From a virus: DNA of 64,000 bases. Made by a program: the position numbers and the translations under genes. Where the stretch lies: IMG/VR virus record IMGVR_UViG_3300045125_000168, positions 172,431-236,430 of that record. The stretch is one strand, 5' to 3'. Below are positions 24,106 to 32,199 of the stretch, piece by piece; positions within the stretch are counted from its first letter, which is position 1; each line of letters starts with the position of its first letter. A model generated the notes under the pieces. The model was not told the DNA's origin. It was given only the letters and a program-made list of their open reading frames with translations, and searched no databases.

Positions 24106-24939
24106 TTATCCAATATAACTTACAAGTTTTTCCAACTCGGCGTCATCGTAGCCGTAGGCTTTACGATAGTATTCTTTCAAGGCTTCTTTGTTCCATTTCT
24201 TAGAGGCATCCGCAGCTTCGACGAGCTTATGGATAGCACCAGAGGAAACAAGAGCTTGAGCACCATCGCGGAAGCGAACGTGAGCACCACCTTCAGCCAT
24301 GCCCAAAATCTCTCCGGTCTTGAGCTTGCCACCGTGAGTTGCTTGCACCCAGTCCCCAACAGTGTAAAGGCTGCTGGGGATCGAGGCTTCCACACGAGCC
24401 AAAGTTAAAGATGCCCGCCCAGCATGGACGCGGAAGCTATGAGCTTTAGAACGCTCACGCAGAATTTTCTCGATGTCGTCACGCTCAACGCGCTCGATGT
24501 AGATCGCGTTGTCATCGCCTTTTGCTACCGTCCAGGTGTCGGACACGTCTTCACCAAGGTAGACGGTTCCGGCAACAATCGGCTTCATACGGAAGCGTTC
24601 GATGTCGCTGTAAGGACGACGAATGACAGGAATGGCAACCGTGCAAGCAACAGCTTGAAACTTCGGATACACTTGGACCGAAGCAGGATCGACCATAACA
24701 CGGGGACGCTCGGTGCGAGTGTCTCGGTAAAGCGTGTTCAAGGTTGAGATCACTTCTTCTTTGCTTGGGACGCCAAACGCTTCTTCATCATACTGAATCA
24801 AAACCTTCGCTGTTTTGCTCTCTGTTCCTGGCAAAACTCTATAGTCTGCCACGACAAAATCAGAGCGCATGGTGCCACCGCGCTTGGCCAACTTTTGACC
24901 AAGACGACTGGCAAGCCTTTCGGCAATCGACGTTTGCAT
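24106..24939 (-). CDS. Unknown phage protein with KOW/SH3-like region
   Basis: 277 residues, uninterrupted, no frameshift. The middle has beta strands (AVACTVAIPVIRRPYSD, VAGTVYLGEDVSDTW). Near residue 190 there is a small barrel-like repeat (YTVGDWVQATHGGKLKTGEI, then GGAHVRFRDGAQALV) of the kind in KOW or Tudor-like domains. The C-terminus is helical. It is the first gene upstream of a 70-nt gap. A virion role is likely from context only. Confidence 0.5.
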   Translation of the reverse strand: MQTSIAERLASRLGQKLAKRGGTMRSDFVVADYRVLPGTESKTAKVLIQYDEEAFGVPSKEEVISTLNTLYRDTRTERPRVMVDPASVQVYPKFQAVACTVAIPVIRRPYSDIERFRMKPIVAGTVYLGEDVSDTWTVAKGDDNAIYIERVERDDIEKILRERSKAHSFRVHAGRASLTLARVEASIPSSLYTVGDWVQATHGGKLKTGEILGMAEGGAHVRFRDGAQALVSSGAIHKLVEAADASKKWNKEALKEYYRKAYGYDDAELEKLVSYIG

Positions 24940-25014
24940 GAATGATACCCCTTTTAATTTCCCCAGTTAGGTATTAGTCCCCGAGATAATCTTAATAACC
25001 ATTTAAAATTTCTT

Positions 25015-25295
25015 TTAGGTCAAAGGTACGCCAGTGAATAACCAATAAGCTAAGAGAGGAACCGATCCCCTTTTGAGGGCTTGTGCTAAATCTTGGTGCT
25101 CTACTAAAAGTCGAAAATCGACATCTAAAAGTTCCTCAAGAATCAGCACAGGCGGGGGCTTTAGTTGATAACAGTTCCAGGAGCAATAACCATAGCCGTG
25201 CGGTAAGGCACCGCCTTTGGGGTAAAAAACTCTGGTTGGTCCTCATCGTCCATCGCGCCACAGACAGCGCACTGACGAAAGGGAACAGGTTTCAA
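25015..25295 (-). CDS. Small four-Cys zinc protein, frame interrupted
   Basis: A TTG start at 25295 follows CCAAGGGAG and gives LKPVPFRQCAVCGAMDDED. A frame break near 25195 links to a second frame, GYGYCSWNCYQLK, and a helical end (LLVEHQDLAQALKRG). Together they give CxxC then CxxxC, a compact zinc site, and about 92 residues. In either frame alone the second or first Cys pair is lost. It lies 15 nt after the next gene upstream. Function unknown. Confidence 0.5.
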
Positions 25296-25310
25296 AACTC
25301 CCTTGGAACC

Positions 25311-25634
25311 TCAAGCAAAATGTCTTGAATCAAAATGGAAAAAAAGAGAGATAAAAAGTTCTTTGAGCATGATCGAGGTCGGATTCCTGCACTTGAAAAA
25401 GGCTTTTAAAAGAGATTTCTTTTGACACGGGGAGAGCTTGGAGAACTGCGCCTGCTCAATGCTCGCTAAGTGATTCGGGTTTTGAATGCCTTTTTCCACA
25501 TAGTTCAGAAAACATCGTCGGTAGTATTTGGAAAGGTTAGACTCCCCAGGCAAATTAAAAGAACAAGACGAAACCTCACAGGCCCTGGTTAAGGGAGCTT
25601 GAGCATAAGGACACTCAAAGACCTGCTTCGACAT
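25311..25634 (-). CDS. Cys-rich small protein, unknown
   Basis: About 107 residues from the ATG at 25634. The first part has CPYAQAPLTRACEVSSCSF and then YRRCFLNYV, so five Cys in about 40 residues, which could bind zinc. The rest is helical, with NHLASIEQAQFSKLSPCQKK and a hydrophobic end, MLKELFISLFFHFDS. I do not recognise the family. It overlaps nothing and lies just downstream of the RuvC-like gene in the operon. Confidence 0.5.
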   Translation of the reverse strand: MSKQVFECPYAQAPLTRACEVSSCSFNLPGESNLSKYYRRCFLNYVEKGIQNPNHLASIEQAQFSKLSPCQKKSLLKAFFKCRNPTSIMLKELFISLFFHFDSRHFA

Positions 25635-25686
25635 GTCTATTCCAGTCGTCTTGGGAAGAAAAGATGTGTTATGAGAAAGTCTCCTG

Positions 25687-26288
25687 CTAACATACAAGTT
25701 CTTTCAACCCTTCGGGTAGACAATTTATTTTCTTCTCAAACCGCCAATAGTACCAACCGATCGCACAGGCATCTTGGATGTGCCGCTCACACGACTTGCT
25801 TCGCTTTAAATCCCATTGAGGTATGAGGTAAGCATAATAGTCTTCCCACCAATTTTCAAACGCTTGCTCGTGGTCAAAGCAATAATTGTTGTTCCATTTC
25901 TTGGCTTTGAGCTTCCATTGAGACGCCATAATCGCCCGAAACCCGCCTGCACCAAGGGATAGCCAATGGGAGGCCCAAAAGCCTAAATGAAAGGGGATCA
26001 TCTCATTTAAAGATCCAGTGTGGCCACGACCCACATACCGTTCGGCTACAAGGTCACAGGAGTAGATGCTTGCGATACCCCACCTGGAACAAAGTTCTTT
26101 GGAAAAAGATTTCATGCCCTCAAAGTTAGGACGAGCAAGATCATCTAAGACAGGAACAAAACCAGTTTCTAAAACCCCAAAAAAGGGACTTCAGTATCGC
26201 GAAAACGCACGGAAGAAAGCGCGTAAGCCCAAGAGCGAGCACTGCCCCCTGGGTCAAAGCTCAAAACGTAATCAAGATCAGCTTCCAT
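25687..26288 (-). CDS. RuvC-like Holliday-junction resolvase, frame interrupted
   Basis: The ATG at 26288 overlaps the stop of the upstream gene. The 5' part has YVLSFDPGGSARSWAYAL, with the first catalytic Asp in F-D-P-G. A frame break at the A6 run near 26175 joins it to ETGFVPVLDDLARPNFEGMK. Then SCDLVAERYVGRG supplies a Glu, and SCERHIQDACAIGWYYWR supplies the D-A-x-A of the C-terminal RuvC motif. The order D-x-G, E, DxxA is that of the RuvC/RNase H fold. The length, about 200 residues, fits. It would cut branched DNA before packaging, with RecT and SSB (62-64 kb) as partners. Confidence 0.6.
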
Positions 26289-26643
26289 AGAACATGACTT
26301 GCTCGGGAGTCATAGCTACCCCGTCTTTTTCGATGACGATAAAATTTTTACGGATGAGATCAATCAGCATACTCTTAATTTCAATGCCCATGTAAGGACT
26401 TTCGTGATCGCCCAGAAAACGGAAATCAGAATCCTCAATATAAAGATCAGAAGCACCACCCACTTCCAACCATCGCGACACCGAGGAGTTCACATCACCC
26501 ATCTGGTTGATGTCTTTGCTCACAGGTGGGTGGGCACGGGGCAGGAAGAAAGGTTGTCTCAGAGGAGCAATCACAAACCGGACTTTTTTCGGGTTCTGTC
26601 CCGCTAAGTCTGGATGGCTCATGTTCACGGAAATGCGAATCAT
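26278..26643 (-). CDS. Small protein upstream of resolvase, unknown
   Basis: 121 residues with an AGGAG site before the ATG at 26643. It is beta-rich (IRISVNMSHPDLAG, KVRFVIAPLRQPFF) and has a FIVIEKDGVAMTPEQ segment near its end. It is the first gene of a long leftward operon. A TATAAT (26672-26667 on the minus strand) lies 24 nt upstream of the start. The stop overlaps the resolvase start by 11 nt. No family is recognised. Confidence 0.5.
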   Translation of the reverse strand: MIRISVNMSHPDLAGQNPKKVRFVIAPLRQPFFLPRAHPPVSKDINQMGDVNSSVSRWLEVGGASDLYIEDSDFRFLGDHESPYMGIEIKSMLIDLIRKNFIVIEKDGVAMTPEQVMFYGS

Positions 26644-26733
26644 AGAGGGTCTCCTGGTTCTCGAAGATTATAAAAATGCAGAGACAGATAGGCACTGAAT
26701 CTTGTTTCGTTATTTTCTTTAGGGAGATTCGCC

Positions 26734-27722
26734 ATGGCCATTCGCGGTCCACGAGTTCGCAACACCTCACACAACTCCCCACGAGCAGGCGATCCCTCTA
26801 ACTCTAGGTCTCACGGTGATCCCAGTGATATGGTGGGTGATACGTTCAATAAATTGGCCAAGGAACAACTGATCCCGCAGATCGCCAACCGCACACGCAA
26901 CGCGATTGCAGTTGATCGACGGGAGATCTTTTTCTACTCCAGGCTGAGGGCTGGGGCTCGCTGCTCCTGTTTTAATTCGGGAGAAGGCAGCCCCCATGGG
27001 CTTTGTCAGGTCTGTTGGGGAACTGGGTTCGCAGGGGCTACCATAAGTACGGGACCGAGATGTATCTCTTCGACCCATCGAGGCAGTGGTGGGGCGTCAA
27101 CGTGCAGATCAACCCTTTGGTGGGCCTTCCCCCTTGGTTTACCTTAGAGCCTGAGGCGACCTTCGGGTATTTAGAGTGGGACGAGATTCTGCATCGCTCG
27201 ATGTACTACGGCCTTGATAGCTCCCGTTTTGAGTACCGCAGTGGGGATGGCAAGATCACCTTTGAAATGATGCTCGACGGTTTTGATGCGGGTTTTGTTC
27301 CCTACTCCGAAGAAGCCTTGAAGACCCGTGCTATGACTAATGCTGGAAAGAAGCTCAGGTTCCGTATCACCATGCAGCGTAGTACGGTCCAGGACCGCTC
27401 ACCGATGTTTCTTCAACACTGGTATCGACTCTTGGTCAATAGCGCCGAACCGCCGATGCTTTTTGTGGACATTCCGCGACGAAACGAGTCGAATGTTTTG
27501 GCTGAGTACGGCGTGATCGAGAGCTTTCAACCGATTCAGTTTGTCTTTTCGGACGAGATCCAACAGGTCAACCTGGAGGATATTGTCGTCCGTCTTTTTG
27601 ATAACACCCGTTGGAAGGTGATTGAGACATCGCCCAATGATCCGCAAAATATCCTGACAAGCCATGACGTGCAGGCGCGTAAGGTCTTTTCGCATGAGAT
27701 TTTGTGGCAGGTTCCGTTATAG
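26734..27722 (+). CDS. Virion structural protein with CxC/CxxC zinc knuckle, frame interrupted
   Basis: The frame from 26734 (MAIRGPRVRNTSHNSPRAGD) breaks near 27030 and continues in another (YHKYGTEMYLFDPSRQWWG) to 27722, about 329 residues. At the junction are CSCFN...LCQVCWGTGFAGGY: two Cys, then CxxCxGTG, a zinc-knuckle motif known from baseplate or head-tail proteins of large phages. The rest is beta-rich (GKITFEMMLDGFDAGF, DIVVRLFDNTRWKVIET). The start has a TTTAGGGAG site. It is divergent from the leftward operon. A structural role is likely. Confidence 0.55.
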
Positions 27723-27773
27723 TTTAAGTTGTCTGGCCAAAGTCAAAATCTTGCTTTCATAGGATTAGAAAAG

Positions 27774-28243
27774 ATGCTTTTTTTCAACCAAAAAGTCAAA
27801 AGTAAGTATGTCTTAGTTATGGCAGAGTCTGGATCAGAAAAAGAGCAAAATCTGATTAAGGCTCTTAATGCTGTAGCCAAAGAAGCGAAGTTGCACGATC
27901 CAAAGTTCGCTTATTGGGAATGTAACAATTTTTCGAGAGCGGCTCATCGAGCAGCTAAAGAGATGGGTGTAAGTTCTGAAGTATGGTCTTGTGAATTAAA
28001 ATACGAGCGTGGTCTTGGAGAGATCGAGGCTGGAGAGAAGGTGGGTCATACCTTTTGAAAATCGGACATAAGTTCTACGACTACACGGGAAGGCAAGCGA
28101 CTCCCAAAATACCTCCAGCATATGTGGCAGATACGCCCCACAAACTTCATGAAGGTGCGCATAAAGATCCCAATCAAGACTATTACGATCGGGATGGTAG
28201 CGACTTTTGGTACGAAAAAATAACTCAAAAAATGGCTATATGA
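27774..28243 (+). CDS. Papain-like cysteine-hydrolase candidate, frame interrupted
   Basis: Two frames join near 28050 (TTTT). The protein begins MLFFNQKVKSKYVLVMAESG, the shared signature with its A-E. It then has FAYWECNNFSRAAHRAAKEMG (Cys with a helix behind it) and GHTFLKIGHKFYDYTGRQ (His on a strand, then D-Y-T-G). The C-helix, strand-H-strand, D order is typical of small papain-like or NlpC-like phage proteins. About 156 residues. The activity is inferred. It is followed closely by another signature gene. Confidence 0.5.
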
Positions 28244-28271
28244 GGAATTATTCTAAAAAGGGCAGATAACC

Positions 28272-29434
28272 ATGGGCGGTTTTTTCAAACAGGTGATCGC
28301 TAAATATACTCTTGTGACCTCGGACTTCAAAACGGTCGAGAAAAAGTTTCTTGACCTCGGTGCTGAGAAAGCCAAGGTCAAAGACTATCTCGACCGTTTT
28401 AAGAAATTAAGGGACAGAAATAAGCTCAAAGATGACGAAAAGAACATCGACCTTTGGGGCTCTAAGCCTTTTCAAGAGTTTCAAGAAAGAATTGAAGAGT
28501 TAGAAAAGGCTAAAACCAGGACCGAAAAGAAAAAGGGCAAAGTTGATTTGAGAGAAAACATCCCAGGAGCAAAATTAATTACTGAGAACGAAGAGTGGAC
28601 GGTGTTTGAGATCACGACTAATGAAGCATCCCATAAATTAGGGCAAGGTACGGAGTGGTGTATCAAGCACGATAAAAGTGAACAATGGGATCACTATGAC
28701 AGAAGTAATACGATTTACTTTTTTATTTCAAAGACGAGAGACCAGAAAGACCCCTGGTCTAAACTAGCCCTTCTTATTGACCTTCAAGGAAAGAAAACCT
28801 ACTGGGACCGTCGTAATAAGGCTCATAAAAGGGTGCCAACAGACTTAAAATTACCGAGGTTTAAAGTTATAATTCCAAAGTTTAAGTGGAAGGCCGATAG
28901 TAGCGGAGATATTGATGTATCTGAGGAAGGTCTCACCTCTCTTGAGGGAGCCCCTCAGACGGTCGATAGGAATTTTAATTGCAGAGACAACAAACTCACC
29001 TCTCTTGAGGGAGCGCCTCAAACGGTTGGTAAGGATTTTTATTGCAGCAGCAACCGACTTACCTCTCTGGAAGGAGCGCCTCAAAAAGTTGGTGGTTTTT
29101 TTATATGCAATAGCAACCGACTCACCTCTCTTGAGGGATCGCCTCAAGAGGTTGGTGGGTGCTTTGATTGCAGTGACAACAAACTAACCTCTCTTGCGGG
29201 AGCGCCTCAAAAGGTTGATGGGTATTTTAGTTGCCGCGGCAACCAACTCATATCTCTTGAGGGAGCGCCAAGAGAGGTTGTTGCGAGTTTTGATTGCAGT
29301 AACAACCAACTCACCTCCCTTGAGGGAGCGCCTCAAACGGTTGGTGGGAATTTTTTTGCACCAGAAACGGAAAAAAATTCACTGAGGAAGAAGTCCGTGC
29401 GGTCAGCAAAGTCGGCGGCAAAGTCTATGTTTAG
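28272..29434 (+). CDS. Repeat protein with WCI domain and seven LRR-like repeats, frame interrupted
   Basis: It starts MGGFFKQVIAKYTLVTSD, the shared signature. A charged region follows, then a domain with WTVFEITTNEASHKLGQGTE and WCIKHDKSEQW. That domain occurs in phages in front of short repeats. Seven 21-residue repeats then follow (consensus LTSLEGAPQxVGGxFxCSxN), about 63 bp each. One T is missing in the T7 run near 29357; restored, the protein ends CTRNGKKFTEEEVRAVSKVG and stops at 29434 (about 388 residues). As read, the frame runs into the next gene. The repeats could bind a host target. Confidence 0.6.
28932..29363 (+). repeat. 63-bp tandem coding repeats (7 units)
   Basis: About seven units of 63 bp, each coding a 21-residue LRR-like repeat (LTSLEGAPQ core). 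Units differ at several codons, so this is an evolving coding array, not an assembly duplicate. Confidence 0.75.
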
Positions 29435-29921
29435 CCTCAGGATATGGCTTACTCAAGCGAGATCTTATTTTATCAATAGGTTCATCGATAAAACCCATGC
29501 TTTAACGTCTTCATCTCTTAAGCGTGGTCAGTTCCATGAACTCGACACGCGTATCCTTCACTGCCTTTTCGATTCGCTAGTAGACTACATTGAAAAAGAA
29601 CTCGCTTGGATGCATGTGATTTGCACAGAGGCAAACCCAAAGCGACGTGGTTTTGGTTGGCGTTCGCGTCACGAGGGACTTGCTCATTTGGACTGGGAAA
29701 GTGAGTTGATGGATGACCATGGCCAACCGACCAGTCAGGCTCTTTCAGCGAGAGAGATCAAGGCACTTTATTTGTGGTGGACGGAAGAAAGACCTAAGCG
29801 TCAAGACCCTTTCATGGTCAGTTCTATGGAAAGATTTTTCGCACTTGAGAGACAATTCACTAACGAAGATGGTGAAATGCTCATAAGGTTAATGAAAATA
29901 AGATCTAACCTTTGGACCTAA
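29427..29921 (+). CDS. Conserved phage protein ending in an LWWxxxRP...IRxxLWT pattern
   Basis: 164 residues from the ATG at 29427, which overlaps the corrected stop of the repeat gene by 8 nt. The C-terminal half reads ALYLWWTEERPKRQDPF, then NEDGEMLIRLMKIRSNLWT. I recall this arrangement (a W-W, R-P-x-R-x-D-P, then E-D-x-x-M-L-x-R-L-x-x-I-R-x-x-L-W-T) as a family common in large phages, with no known function. It is likely soluble and helical. It is part of the rightward operon. Confidence 0.6.
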   Translation: MFSLRIWLTQARSYFINRFIDKTHALTSSSLKRGQFHELDTRILHCLFDSLVDYIEKELAWMHVICTEANPKRRGFGWRSRHEGLAHLDWESELMDDHGQPTSQALSAREIKALYLWWTEERPKRQDPFMVSSMERFFALERQFTNEDGEMLIRLMKIRSNLWT

Positions 29922-29925
29922 AGCT

Positions 29926-30075
29926 ATGGGCAAGATTCTAGTGCGAAACATGATAGGCGACGAAAAAATATATGCGACAGAGGCTTCAGACCCAGAGGTC
30001 ATCAAAGCCGAGGTATTCCGTTGGTGGGCTATGCCCGGAGTCACAAAAGTCCAGGTCTTAGATGACGAGGAGTAG
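29926..30075 (+). CDS. 49-residue protein, unknown
   Basis: A short frame, MGKILVRNMIGDEKIYATEA onward, ending KVQVLDDEE, with the stop at 30073-30075 and the next ATG 3 nt later. It begins 5 nt after the previous gene's stop. The spacing and codon use fit the operon. It may be a small beta-alpha protein. No family is recognised. Confidence 0.5.
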   Translation: MGKILVRNMIGDEKIYATEASDPEVIKAEVFRWWAMPGVTKVQVLDDEE

Positions 30076-30078
30076 GTG

Positions 30079-30496
30079 ATGTTTTTGAAAAGGCTTGCGA
30101 TGAAAATCATCGCTATGGATTTTGGAGCGTATCTCGACCCACTCACGAAGCATAGCCTTATCAATGCACCCCTTTGTCCGACTATGTAAAAAATTTAACG
30201 CCCGATCAATTTGCCAAAGACTCGTATGCCGAAAAGGTATCGAGATATCCTAAAAATAAGAAAACCAAGCATAAGGGAGACTCGTACATTATATACGAGG
30301 CGGGCCAAAGAGATCCCATGGACCCTTTTTCCAAGAAAAGTTTTGACCGACTGGTGGAAGAGACGGAAGGGCCGACAGAAAACTCTTTAGTGTCAACCTT
30401 GAGCTTCTTGAGCCCGTGGATAATCCATCCGAGCCTAGTGGTGAGAATCCATCGTATCCGCAAGCGGCTTTGTGGTGGCAAAAGGGTCTCTCTTAA
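30079..30496 (+). CDS. Signature-bearing protein, unknown, frame interrupted
   Basis: It starts MFLKRLAMKIIAMDFGAYLD, a form of the shared N-terminal signature. One C too many in the CCCC near 30169 breaks the frame, which continues SDYVKNLTPDQFAKDSYAEK. A second break near 30380 leads to KLFSVNLELLEPVDNPSEPS and the stop at 30494-30496 (about 138 residues). It contains a KHKGDSYIIYEAGQRDPMDP strand-turn. No enzyme motif is recognised. It lies 3 nt after the previous stop. Confidence 0.5.
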
Positions 30497-30506
30497 GGAA
30501 TCGAAC

Positions 30507-30535
30507 TTGACAGATGACAACTTAGCTTGTTCAAT
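30507..30535 (+). promoter_or_regulatory. Sigma70-like promoter for fibre operon
   Basis: TTGACA (30507-30512), 17-nt spacer, TTCAAT (30530-30535), pointing right toward the gene at 30596. The spacer contains CTTAGCTTG, as does the promoter at 5418. Confidence 0.45.
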
Positions 30536-30545
30536 TAAAAATTGA
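30531..30545. promoter_or_regulatory. Palindrome overlapping -10 (candidate operator)
   Basis: TCAATT-AAA-AATTGA, a perfect 6+3+6 inverted repeat beginning inside the -10 of the promoter at 30507. It has the same placement as the palindrome at 5444-5457, but a different sequence. Confidence 0.3.
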
Positions 30546-30595
30546 TCCCAAAGATTTAATACTCGTTCTTTTCAGACCAAAAAAGGTTTAATGAT

Positions 30596-32113
30596 ATGTC
30601 GGGTTTTTTGTCTACTGGTGCTCTCCTTGAAGATACAGGCGCTCTCGTTGCTTCAGAAACACCGATTGTTCTGACGCCTCAAAGTGCGACGATTCTGCAT
30701 CTATCAGGTGAGGGTATTGTAGGCACCGATCAGGTCTTGCGCCTACCCGATGCAACAAAACTACAGCCTGGGGTCCGTTACACGTTGCCAACCGTTCCGG
30801 TGTGGCGGCTGAGGTCCAAAACAATTCCTCTGAGAGTTTTGCCAAGATTGAGCCTGGGATGCAGGCGGAGTTTCGTCTACTCGATGGGGATACCTCAGCG
30901 GGACTTTGGGATGCCTCTATTTTCCCTAGCGTCAAGGTGGGAATTGAAGACCTTAACCTTTCTCTTCTCAAGGGTGGAACTTGGTCCTGGTCGGAGGGGA
31001 AACTTTCCATTACAGCAGATGCGTTTGTCCAGATTCCTGGACTTCCGCTTTCAGTGAACCGGATTGCTAAGTTTCCAGATGTTGCCGCGACAGAGTACAC
31101 GCTGCTCGGTGATGTTTCGGGCTCTCTGAACAATAAATATGTGACTATCAAACGACCCAGTGGGTCGGGATATTACTTCTGGTTCAACGTCAATGGCCTG
31201 GGGTCGGACCCTGGACCTTTTACCTCTTTATCTGGCGTAGAAGTTCCGCTTTCGACAAACGCCAACCTCATAACGGTGTTGACCTCTCTGAAAAGTGCGA
31301 TCGAGGGATCTCAAGCCAACGCCTACTTTACAGTGACGCAAAATCCTTCGACTCTGACGATTGAAAATAAAGAGGCTGGTAAGATTATTCTCCCGAAGTA
31401 TCTGCAAATTTCTCTTGTTCTTTTCTTAACAGTGGACAGGATAGCATCGCTCTCCCTAGTGAAGGTTATGCAGCGTACACTAAGATTAGAAGAAGTGAGA
31501 ACATCGCAGTTTCTGGAACGCCTTTGACCGTTGAGATCGTCTCATCGCCTGAGTTGCTGGATGCGAGTGATGCTGATTTATGGATACTGGCTCAAAACAT
31601 CGGATCGAACAGAGTCCTGGTTGGCAATTCTTTTCGGTTAGTGGATGGTCAATCAGACGAACTTTTTCCGCAGGTGCTGCGAAAGGGAGTATTTTAGGTT
31701 CTGTTCAATATAACGATGGAAAGGATTTACTGAGTGGTGATACTTCTTTAGTTTGGAATCCCATACAGAAGACGCTTCGTTTAGGTGACCTTCATGTTAC
31801 CAGTTTGACGCCTACCCTTACGCTACTTGATAACCAGTCTACTCCCGTACAGATCGCAACATTTGATCCGTCCGCTTACAAAAACCTAGTCTTAGAATAC
31901 TCTTTGATCCGCAACGGCAAGCCTCAGATGGGGCAACTTTTGATTGTTCATGACGGAGTTACTGCATCGCTTGCGGATAATTTCGTCGCGATCAATTCTG
32001 TGGGGATTGAGTTTCTAGCAGGTATCGAAGGTTCCTCTCTAGTGCTTGCCTACCAATCGACCTCTACAGGTCATGACGCTACTCTTCGTTACTCCATGCG
32101 CTACTGGTCTTAA
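30596..32113 (+). CDS. Fibre/collar-type virion protein, frame interrupted
   Basis: Several frames join (breaks near 30790, 31410 and 31660) to give about 505 residues. It starts MSGFLSTGALLEDTGALVAS. The middle has beta strands (YVTIKRPSGSGYYFWFNVNG). The last about 75 residues (NLVLEYSLIRNGKPQMGQLL to ATLRYSMRYWS) are the same C-terminal knob found on the five large fibres downstream (an EY-x-hydrophobic strand, a G-x-L-L strand, a D-x-F segment, a Y strand). It is therefore a related receptor-binding or accessory fibre. It has its own promoter. Confidence 0.6.
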
Positions 32114-32199
32114 AAAAGACCGCAAAAATCAGCAACTCCTAAGTCGCTTTTAGAACTGCGCTTCTAAAAACATTTACATTTTTTTTGGAGTTAAAACGC

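Noticed and set aside
28932-29363. CRISPR-like array
   Set aside because: The units are contiguous, 63 bp, coding, and in frame, with no spacer/repeat alternation.
28851-29385. Several overlapping frames in the repeat region, in other phases and on the minus strand
   Set aside because: They are caused by the 63-bp periodic sequence of the LRR-like repeats.
29380-29921. A single 549-residue protein from 28272 to 29921
   Set aside because: Restoring one T at 29357 ends the repeat protein at 29434, and a separate conserved phage protein starts at 29427.
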